Assembly: GCA_004154925.1 (NCBI GenBank)
Contig: QJNS01000014.1
Span: 1-64,000 of the forward strand
DNA: 64,000 nucleotides
Direction of reading: 5' to 3'
Origin: Monosporascus cannonballus
Taxonomy: Eukaryota > Ascomycota > Sordariomycetes > Xylariales
Shown: positions 54,297 through 64,000 of the stretch, one piece after another
Layout of the letters: every line of letters begins with the position of its first letter
How positions within the stretch are numbered: the stretch's first letter is position 1
Notes under the pieces: model-generated
What the model was told of the DNA's origin: nothing
Seen by the model: only the letters and a program-made list of their open reading frames with translations
Database searches by the model: none
Translations under genes and position numbers: made by a program

Positions 54297-54718
54297 TGTT
54301 ACGACCTGACAAGCCACGGCCTCTAGGAACGGTCGCAACAGAGAAGGCCAAGAAAATTATGTGGATCAGGTTACGTGACGGACCACCAACTTACTGGTGG
54401 TAAACCAATAAGCCGGATCACTAACTTACTGGTGGTAAGCTAGTAAGCCGGATTACCAACTTATTAATAATAAACCAATAAGCCGGATTAAAAACTTACT
54501 GGTAGTAATCCAGTTAACGGAATAAAAATATATACATTTATTAATTCCATAATTTACATAATTTTAATTTATAATAATAATTCATTACTTAAAACATTCT
54601 TAATATTATAAACCGTAATAAGTTATTATATTTATTACTTAAATTCCTATAATACTTTTGTTAATATAAACTTGTCGACTTTAAGTTTAATAATTAATTA
54701 AATTATATAGCCGTTATA
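54297..54718 (+). repeat. 5' LTR of C1 with four 35-bp U3 repeats
   Basis: 422 bp starting TGTTACGACCTGACAAGCC and ending TAGCCGTTATA. U3 contains four direct repeats of exactly 35 bp (54,381, 54,416, 54,451, 54,486; for example GATCACTAACTTACTGGTGG then TAAGCTAGTAAGCCG). Confidence 0.92.
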
Positions 54719-54789
54719 TATTACAAAGTTTTATTTAATAATATTATTAAATTTTAAATATTATTTAATATTGTCCAAATATTAACCAG

Positions 54790-55720
54790 CGCTTAGGAAA
54801 CCCTTATTTAATAATTTTAAGTTCGAATTTGGAAATTGAAAAAAAAAGTTCGATAATTTAAAATTATATTATCTGCTTAACTTTTTTCGTTCGTATAAAG
54901 CTTAAAAAACCAGAACCTTCCGATAAAAAAATTAACTTTCAAACTTTTTTAACTTAAAAACGAATTTATTTTTAAATTTTAAATTTTAATAACTTAGCGG
55001 ATATAATCGTAATAATAAAACCATATTTAATAGGAAATATAATTAATTAATTTAAACTTATTATAAAAGATTTCCTAAAAATAAAAAGAATAACTGAAAA
55101 AACTTTATTAATAAGATCTTTTTATTTTATATTAATTTTAAGGATAAAATACATAATAATTTCGGCAATCCGGATAAAAAATAATTTACGACCTAATAAA
55201 CTTTATAACTTAAATAAAAAAAACCTATATTTAAATATGTTGTAATTTTTAAAAGTTTTGTAACTAAGGCAAAATAAGGAAATAATAAGGCCGACGTCCT
55301 TATCGATATACTTTATAAAAAGTTAAAAAATAATATAAAAAAATAAAATTATTCGGATAAAACGATTAATTATTTTAAATCAATATATTATAAAAGTAAT
55401 TAAGGTTAATAACCTATAATTTAAAAAACGATAGGAAAAAAAGCATAATATGCTTTATATTCGGAATATAACAAATTTAACCAGGGGAAAAAACGAAACG
55501 TATCTTTTATTTCTTATAAAACGGCGCCAGAACTTATGGAATTCGGCGTTACCCATAAACAAAACTGGAGCCAGATTAAATGCTTTAATTATGGCAAAAT
55601 AGGATATAAGGTTTATAAATACAAGAAACTCAAAAAACTATAATAAGATAACTGGACCCCTAAACCGGAAGAACAACCCAAAAACAATTAAGGAAACGAC
55701 GGCAAAATTATTAACATAAT
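54790..55720 (+). pseudogene. Broken gag of C1
   Basis: Parallel to the C2 gag. The stretch TSYKTAPELMEFGVTHK-like text precedes CFNYGKIGYKVYKY (55,581-55,622), the zinc knuckle with two C and the H changed to Y. C1 is more mutated here than C2. Confidence 0.7.
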
Positions 55721-57419
55721 TTAAGCCAAATACATATTAGGTTTATAATAAAGGACCTAATAAGGATTATCTCGATAAAAAATTCGATAAAGGATACGAA
55801 AAGCCAAAAAGCTGGCTTAACAGGCATTACGAATATAACAAGAAATATTATAAAGATAATTACGCAAATATTAAAACTAAATAAAAAATATTTATTCCGG
55901 AATATTTAATTAATACGGCAAAATATACGCCATATATTGCCGGCGACGAAAATGTCCTAATTACGACAAATAAAAATAATATATGCATAAATAAATTACC
56001 CGTATATACTATAAGGGATTTAATTTTCCAAACCCTACCGGAGATAATAAGGACGATAAGTAATGGTATCGACAGTTTTGAACCATAATGCCAGGAAATA
56101 TCCAGTAGTTGGCCGAAACAAAAAACTAGCTTAAAAAAAGCAATATTTATAGGAAAACCCTTTTTTTTATTACGGATAATACAATTACTAAACGGAAAAG
56201 GAATTAATTTAGCGTACGGCAAAAAAGTATTATCAAAAAATTATTCCGGATTTTTATTTTTAATTAATATTTATTACAAATCTTTAAAAAAATTATTAAG
56301 GAAAAAATACGTTAGTTTATAGCAAATTCTTAGAACGATAATTAGGATAATACAAAATAAAATGCAATCGTAAACATAAAAAAATAACTTATTTAATAAA
56401 GAGAAAAACTGTAAAAAAATTACAAATAACTAATACGACTTAAAGAAACAATACGCCGGCAATAACGACAATTATAGCAGCTTAACGCGCTAAACAAAAA
56501 AATATAAGCAAAACTCGATAAATTCGAATAAAAATTAAAAAAAAAGATTACCTGTAAAAAAGTCGCAAAATAACGAAACCTAAAAAAATTAAAAAGATTT
56601 CCAAAAAAGGCTTTAAACGTAACGATAGGAAACGTTAACGACCTTATCACTTTGGAAATACGAATTAAAACGTATTAATATATTATAATAATAAATTACG
56701 GAACTTCGGACGGAAATTATATTATACCGGATATAGTTAATAAACTTAAACTAATATAAAAATATAAATTAAAACCTTATATAACGACGAATGCCGAAAG
56801 TTTGGAATTTGTTTACGATAACGAAAAAATTATACGCGAAATTAATTACTTCGAGATTTTTGTTTAATAACGATATTAAACGGTTAATTTCGATATCGTT
56901 TTATTCGAGAATTACGATATGATCTTAGGATTACTATAAATACGCTAATACAGAATTTTAATTAATAGCGGAACTGGCCAAATAAGGTTCGCCTTATACC
57001 TTATTAACAAATAAAAAAAGAATTAAGATTTTAACATTCGATCGATAATAGCGACCAATATAAATATAACGATATAATAAATACCTTACCACCTAAAGGA
57101 ATAAAATATAAAAAAACGGATATTAAAAAGAAATACGACATATTATTATTATTAAAGCGAAATTAAAATAATTAAATAACGATGTAAAATAACAAAAATA
57201 ATAACCTAAGAAATTCGAAAATCTAATTAATATATTATTATAATATCATAAATATAAATAGTTTTCAAAACGGAGCTTAATACGAAATTACTAGAACATA
57301 ACGAATGGGATTATAAAATAATCGTTAAAAAAGGATTTTCGACGAAATTTTATCTTATTTATAACCTTGATAGAAACGATATATATATTTTTAAGGAATA
57401 CCTAGAAAATCGGTTACAA

Positions 57420-59995
57420 AATGGATAAATTCGACTTTCGAAATTACTAGCAGGTTACCCGATATTTTTTATATTTAAGAAAAATAGAAAATTACGACTT
57501 GTAGTTAATTATCGATAATTAAATAGTATTATTGTTAAAGATTAAATATTATTACCCTTAATTAGGGAAATAAAAGACCGATTTTACGGAATTAAATAAT
57601 TTATAATATTCGATTTTAAATATTAATATAATCTTATTAAAATTAAAAAAGAATATAAATAAAAAATAGTTTTTAAAAAGAAATACGGATTCTTTAAATA
57701 TTTGGTTATATTAATAGGATTTACGAATACCCTAGCGACTTTCTAGTAAATGGTTAATTACGTATTACGAGAATATTTCGATATTTTCGTTATTTGCTAT
57801 CTCGACGATATTTTCATTTTTTGGGAAATAAAAAAAGTATACGTAGGATACATTTATAAAATTATTTATTAACGCAAAAAAGAATTAATTCTATGTATAA
57901 AAAGTAAAATATTTGGGATATATTATTAACCCAGGATATATCAAAATAAATTCTAAAAAATCGTTGTAATTATAAAATGGCAAACGTTAACGATAATTAA
58001 TGAAATATAAGTATTTTTTGGATTCGTTAATTATTATAGGAAGTTTATTCGAAATTTTACCAAAATAATTATACTTTTAACAAATCTTACGAAACAAAAA
58101 ATCAAATGGACGTTAAATACGGAAAAGGTATTCCGGGATATTAAGAATACGATTATTAATAAGTTAACATTAATTATATACGATATAAATCGTTCCGTTA
58201 AATTAAAAACCGATATTTCGGATTATGCGTTAAACGTAATAATCGGATGGCAAAATAATTAAAACAAATTATACCTTATTATATTCTTTTCGTATAAATT
58301 AAAAAAAGCCGAACTTAATTACGGTATTCTAGATAAGGAATTTATAGCTATTATTATGGCATTTCGAAAAATTAAGCATTTTTTAAAAGGAAATTTGTAC
58401 TAAGTTAAAATTTATACAGATTATCAAAATTTTGCCTAATTTACTACGATTGGAAAACTTACAAAATAATAATTAAAATACGTAAGAGAATTGGCGAATT
58501 TCGATTTCGTTATTATCTATAAGAAAAAATTAAAAAACGGTAAAACAAATGCTTTAAACAAATAACTAGATTTCGAAAAGAAATTGGTTAAAATTAATGA
58601 TATAATTTTTAATACCATTATAAAAAAATATTTACGCTTACGACAAACTGGGATAATTCGGGTAGTATTTTACGATATATATAAGAAAATTTAATAACAT
58701 AACGATAACTTTTCGGAAAACCAAAAAACGGATAAAATGCAAGTTTTAAAGAAATATTAAAAGGATTTAATACGAAAAATATACGAACATTAATTATATG
58801 AATATCTAGGAATTTACAAAACCCTAAAACGACTTTAACGTATATATTTTTTTAAAATAAAATTAACAGGATAAAAACTTATACGATAATACGATATTTG
58901 CGCCAAAGTAAAAATCTAACGATATAAATCTTATAAAGAATTATAACTATTATTAATTATAAAATAATTATAATATTTAATAATATTCGACTTTATTATT
59001 AAGTTTTTTATATCAGAAATTCTAATTACAGAAATATATTGAAATAATATTTTCGCAATCGTCGACCGATTTACGAAATGTTCTTATTTTTTTACTATAT
59101 TAAAAGAACAGCAACGCCGAATAAGTGGCATATATTTTTTTAAGATATATTTTTAACATATACGGATTACTAACGGAAATTATATTAAATAAAGGATCGA
59201 TATTCGTATTTAAATTTTGGTAAAACTTTATAACATAAATCGGCTTAAACCACAAATTATTTAACGTATTTAAACGATAAATATATAGATATATAAAACG
59301 AACAAATTAAATTTTAAAAGTATATTTATAATATTATATTAATTATAAATAAAATAATTAACTTAAAAAATTCATTAATCGTATAATTAACTTATAAGGT
59401 TAATTATTAAGAAAATACTAATGTAATATTTATAAATATAAATTTTGGTCTTATTTTGAAAATTTACAAAAAAATACGTAATATTAATTTAATTCATATT
59501 AAAATAATTTTCATGTTAAAATAATTAAGCTAATTATATTAAGAAATAAAGTCAAAATTAGAATTCGTACGAAATTAAATAAGTAAATATTATAACCAAA
59601 AAAGGTTAAAAAAATTAACTTTCGAAAAGGGGCAAATAGTTTTTTTCGCCATCAAAAATATTCAAACAAAAAAACCTAGCAAAAAACTCGATTTTAAAAA
59701 TATTAATTTATATAAAATCGCCAAGAAAATCTTAGACAATAATTATTAATTAGAACTCTTACCAAAAGTCAAATTCCATTTAATTTTTTTTATTTCTTTA
59801 TTCGAATTAATAATAAATATAATCAAAGCGCATACGGTATAAAACGATATAGAAATAAAAAACGAATAAATATACGAAGTAAAGAAAATTTTCGATAAAC
59901 GAAAATAAAACGGATTTACCTAATGCTTAACCAAGTGGAAAAAGTATCCGGATTCCAAAAATATCTGGGAACTTGCTAAAAACCTTATTTACACT
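57420..59995 (+). pseudogene. Broken pol of C1: RT, RNase H, integrase, chromodomain
   Basis: One plus-strand frame reads in order: KYGFFKYLVILIGFTNTLAT (about 57,680), ICYLDDIFIFWE with intact catalytic YLDD (57,798-57,809), FFGFVNYYRKFIRNFTKII, KLKTDISDYALNVIIGWQNN (RNase H), LVKINDII, an integrase zinc-finger region with YEYLGIYKTLKRL and CAKVKI, NIFAIVDRFTKCSYFFTILK (integrase core, about 59,045-59,105), and the chromodomain tail KWKKYPDSKNIWELAKNL (59,934-59,987) with both tryptophans kept. Stops at Q and W codons interrupt it. This is the most complete pol in the window. Confidence 0.85.
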
Positions 59996-60629
59996 TAATA
60001 CTTATTAAAGAATTTTTATTAGTAATAGCGGAACTACCCGAGATAATAGTATCTCAGTTTATAAGATCTAAAAAAGGAGCCTTTGGTTTACCGCAGTCCA
60101 ATTAATAACGTTTACCTTTTTTAAGGCCTAATCCTTAATTACGGATTTTGATTTTAATTGCGCAAAATCGTTGAAATTATTTAAGAATTAAAGGGCATAA
60201 TTAATAAATTTCGTATTCTGAGATTAATAGTATTGGCGTTAACGATATATACGAAAAAGACGTATAAAAGCTTTAAATAAAGATTTTTCGGCCGCTAGCC
60301 TTTTTTCTTTTAATTTTTTCGATTCCGCAATCTGGTAATTAATTATAAAAATAAGAATTCTTATCCCGTTATACGAACAACCTTGACGGACATATTCCTT
60401 ATAACGAAAAATTTTATTTATTTTTTGGCAATTAAGTTATCGAACAAAACAGAAAAAATAAGGTATTACGTTAAAACCTTCGAATTTAATTAAATTAACT
60501 AAGGTAAGTCGTTATTCGGATTTGCGAAAACGACATTTAGATATACCGGAAAACATATTAAAAATATGTGGAAAAAACTTATTAAAAGAAAAAAAATCTT
60601 CAGGGCAAAATTTTAAGAAAAAGAAATCG

Positions 60630-61051
60630 TATTACGACCTGATAAGTTACGGCCTCCAGGAACGGTCGTAATAAAAAAGGCCAAGAAAATTATATGGATT
60701 AGGTTACATAATAGATTACCAACTTACTGGTGGTAAACCAGTAAGCCGGATCACCAACTTATTGGTGGTAAGCAAATAAACCGGATCACTAATTTACTGA
60801 TGGTAAGCCAATGAGCCGGATTACCAATTTACTGGTAATGATCCAGCCAACGGAACAAAGATATATACGTTTATTAATTCCATAATTTAGATAATTTTAG
60901 CTTATAATAATAATTCGTTACTTAAAGTATTTTTGGTATTACGAACCGTAATACGTTACTATATTTATTGCTCGCATTCCCACGATACTTCTGCCAACAT
61001 TAACCCGTCGACTTAAGGTTTAATAGTTGGTTAAACCGCATAGCCGTCATA
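60630..61051 (+). repeat. 3' LTR of C1
   Basis: 422 bp, TATTACGACCTGATAAG to TAGCCGTCATA, with the same four 35-bp units (60,714, 60,749, 60,784, 60,819). The last 100 bases are clearly less mutated than in the 5' LTR. Confidence 0.92.
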
Positions 61052-61056
61052 AATAA

Positions 61057-64000
61057 TTGGCCGAAGCAGAAAATTGGCTCGAAAAAAAACAATGCGCGCA
61101 AAAAGATCCCTTTTGTCATTATAGATAATACAATTAGTAAACGGAAAAGGAATTAATCTAGGGCAGAGTAAGAAAGTATTATCAGAAAACTATTACGGAT
61201 TTTTATTTTTAATTAGCATTTATTACGGATCTCTAAGAAAAAAGAGTTATTAAGGAAAAAATACATTAATTTATAAAAGATCTTTAGAATAACAGCCAGG
61301 ACGACGCATAATGGAATACAGTGGCAAATATAAAAAAACAATTTATTCGATAAGAAAAAAAACTATAAAAAGCCAGGAACAACTAATACGGTTCAAAGAA
61401 ACAATACGCCGGCAATAACAACGGCTATTATAACTTAACGCGTTAAACTAAAAAACATAAACAAAGCTCGACAAACTGGAACAAAAATTAAAAGAAAAGA
61501 ATTACCTGTAAAAAAGCCGCAAAATAACAAAACCCAGAAAAATCAAATGGAATTCCTAAGAAATGCTTTAAACGCGACGATAAGAAATTTTAACAACTTT
61601 ATTACTTTAGATATACAAATCGGAACGTATTAATATACTGCAATAATAAACTGCAGAACTTTAGGCAGGAATTACATTATACCGGATATAGTTAATAAGC
61701 TTAAATTGTCATGAAAATACAAATTAAACCTTATATAACGACGAATGCCGAAAGTTAGGAATTCGCTTACGATAGCAAAAGAATTATACGCAAAATTAAT
61801 CATTTCGAGATTTTTATTAAAGAATAATATTAAACGGTTAATTTCGATATTATTTTATTCGGAAATTACGATATAATTTTAAAATTACCATAGATATGCC
61901 AATACGGAATTTTGATTAACGGCGAAATTGGCCAAATAAAGTTCGCTTTATTTTTTATTAATAAACCAAAGAAAAAGAAATTAAGATCTTAACGTTGGGT
62001 CGATAATGGCGACAAATACAAACAGAAGGATATAACAAATACCTTACCACCTAAAAAAACAAAATATAAGAAAAAAACGGGTATCAGAAAAAAATATAAT
62101 ATATTATGTTATTATCAAAACGGAATTAAAATAATTAAATAACGATCTAAAACAATAAGAATAACAGCCTAAAGGATTAGAAAATCTAATTGATATATTA
62201 TTATAATATTATGAATATAAGTAACTTTTCAGAAAAAAGCTTAATACGAAATTATTAAAACATAATAAATAAAATTATGAAATAATCCTTAAAGAAGAAT
62301 TTTCGATACAGTTTTATCTTATTTATAATTTTAATAAAAACAAATTAGGCATTTTTAAAAAATACCTAAAAGGTCGGTTATAAAAAGGATAATTCAATTT
62401 TCGGAATTATCAGCAAAATATCTAATATTTTTCGTATTTAAAAAAATGAAAAATTACTACCCTTAATTACAGAAATAAAAGACGGATTTTACGGAACCAA
62501 ATAATTTACAGTATTCGGTTTTAAAAATAAATATAACCTTATTAGGATTAAGAAAAAATACGAATAAAAAATAACCTTCAGGACAAAATACGGATTATTT
62601 AAATATTTGGTTATATTAATAGGATTTACAAACGTATTAACGACCTTTTAGTAAATAGTTAATTACGTATTACGAAAATACCTCGGTATTTTCGTTATTT
62701 GCTATTTCGACGACATTTTTATTTTTTCGCAAACAAAAGAAATATACGTAAAATACGTTTATACGGTTTTTTAAGCTTTACAGAACGTAAAATTACTTAT
62801 TAACGCAAAAAGATTAGTTCCATATATAGGAAATGGAATATCTGGAATATATTATTACCCCAGGACATATCAGGATAAACCCTAAAAAGATCGCTGTAAT
62901 CACAAAATGGCAGACGCCAACGATAATCAAAAACGGATAAACATTTTTTTTAGATTCGCTAATTATTATAAAAAGTTTATTCGAAATTTTACCAGGATAG
63001 TTATACCCCTAACGAATTTTACGAAAAAAAAAGAATTCAAATAGACGCCAAATACGGAAAAAGTATTTTAGGATATCAAAAATATAATTACTAGCAAACC
63101 AATATTACTTATGTACAATCCAAATTGCTTCGTTAAATTAAAAACCGATATTTCGAATTACGCATTAAGCGTAATAATCGAATAACGAAATAATTAAAGT
63201 AAATTATACCTTATTACATTTTTTTCGTATAAATTAAAAGGAACGGAATTTAATTACGGCATTTCAAATAAGGAATTTATGGGTATTATTATAATATTTC
63301 GAAACTTTAAATATTTCCTAAAAAAACCTTATACCAGGTTAAGATTTATACCGATTATTAAAATCTTACCCGATTTACTATAACTAAAAAATTTATAAAA
63401 TAATAATTAAAATACGTAAAGAAATTGGCAAATTTTGACTTCGTTATTATCTATAAAAAGATTAGAAAACGGCAAAGCAAATATTTTAAGTAAATAATTA
63501 AACTTTGAAAAAACATTGGTTAAAATTATCCATATAATGTTTAATATTATTTTAAAAGAATATTTACGCTTACGACAGATTGCGATAATTCGGGTAATAC
63601 CTAATAACATATATCAAAAAGTTTAGTAATATAATAATAATCTTTCAGAAAACCAAAAAATAAATAAAATATAAATTTTAAAGCAATACCAGAAGGATTT
63701 AATACGAGAAATATACGAACATTAATTATACGGATATCCAAGGACCCATAAAATCTTAAAAAGATTTCGACATACATATTCTTTTTCTAAAATAAAATTA
63801 ACGGTATAAAAAATTATACGATAATGCGATATTTACGCCAAAGCAAAAACTTGACGACATAATCTATACGGAAAATTATAGCTATTATTAATTATAAAGC
63901 AATTATAGTATTTAGTTACGTTCGGCTTTATTATTAAATTCCTTATATCAGAAAATTTAGTTACGAAAATATATTACGATAATATTTTCGTAATTGTCGA
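61057..64000 (+). pseudogene. Broken pol of C2 (resumed after C1)
   Basis: Collinear with C1 from 56,106 on. The RT block reads ICYFDDIFIFS with YFDD at 62,703-62,714. RNase H text SVKLKTDISNYALSVIIE follows near 63,135, and integrase text ends at the window edge with DNIFVIV. About 100 bases corresponding to C1 57,480-57,560 appear deleted in the RT near 62,450. The minus-strand frame at 63,407-63,610 is a shadow. Confidence 0.8.

Larger units (their letters stand above)
54297..61051 (+). mobile_element. Ty3/Gypsy chromovirus, family C, copy C1
   Basis: 6,755 bp with two 422-bp LTRs and TSD AATAA (54,292-54,296 and 61,052-61,056). Contains gag with zinc knuckle, RT, RNase H, integrase and chromodomain on the plus strand. 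Inserted in C2, a member of its own family. Broken by stops, but the pol frame can still be followed for over 2 kb. Confidence 0.93.
52135..64000 (+). mobile_element. Ty3/Gypsy chromovirus, family C, outer copy C2 (runs off window)
   Basis: The 5' LTR is at 52,135-52,527 and gag at about 52,600-54,200. The element is interrupted by a solo LTR (53,530-53,909) and by C1 (54,297-61,051), then resumes at 61,057 with the gag end, RT, RNase H and integrase up to the window end. The junction text on both sides of C1 (CAGAAAATGTCCAATAA and TTGGCCGAAGCAGAAAATTG) is contiguous in C1 itself at about 56,090-56,130, which proves the nesting. The 3' end is not in the window. Confidence 0.88.

Noticed and set aside
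54048..54338. 96-residue minus-strand ORF
   Set aside because: Antisense to the gag-pol linker of C2 and crossing the C1 LTR boundary; a shadow.

Overview
The window looks like part of a filamentous ascomycete (Pezizomycotina-type) genome with strong compartmentation. Two long AT-rich blocks (about 6.56-48.5 kb and 51.9-64.0 kb) are built almost entirely of dead, nested transposons. They carry the signature of repeat-induced point mutation (RIP): CpA and TpG are nearly absent, TpA is very common, CpG is kept, and every pol frame is broken by TAA/TAG where CAA, CAG or TGG is expected. Two blocks of normal composition remain: about 0-6.5 kb on the left, and a small island (about 48.8-51.9 kb) holding the only clearly intact gene, a 640-residue F-box-like protein (49,746-51,668, +). 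The species cannot be named from the sequence.

Left block (1-6,563): no intact gene was recognised. It is a mosaic of short gene fragments, nearly all on the minus strand. They include two diverged copies of an MFS-transporter N-terminal segment, two ankyrin-like pieces and several unidentified open stretches. Scattered through it are about 20 same-orientation copies of a short motif, GGTGAYAGGAAA; at several places the copies stand in tandem with a 17-nt period.

First AT block: five repeat families could be separated by LTR or terminal-repeat ends and target-site duplications (TSDs). Family A is a Ty3/Gypsy chromovirus with 206-bp LTRs: full copies at 7,198-14,592 (TSD TATAA) and 27,938-35,346 (TSD GTTAA), a 3' fragment ending at 27,699, and a solo LTR at 23,566-23,771. 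Family B is a minus-strand Ty3/Gypsy chromovirus with 423-bp LTRs: 15,646-22,826 (TSD ATAAA/ATAAG) and 37,170-44,417 (TSD TATAC). Family C is a third chromovirus with LTRs of about 422 bp; an old minus-strand copy starts at 6,564 and is split by A1 and B1. Family D is Ty1/Copia with 165-bp LTRs and has three copies. A Tc1/mariner element (24,151-25,506) sits inside one Copia remnant.

The nesting can be read as a history. An old C copy was hit by A1 and B1. An old Copia copy was split inside its RT by A2 and inside its RNase H by a second Copia (35,752-48,466), which was itself split by B2; the RNase H frame rejoins exactly across the insertion. Second AT block: a C copy (LTR at 52,135, running off the window) was hit by a solo C LTR (TSD CCAAG) and by a full C copy (54,297-61,051, TSD AATAA).

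No tRNA, rRNA, CRISPR array or metabolic operon was found. The most interesting unexplained items are the dispersed 17-nt motif of the left block, an extra conserved reading frame between chromodomain and 3' LTR in family A, replacement of the U3 tandem-repeat modules among family C LTRs, and small islands that escaped RIP inside the AT blocks.
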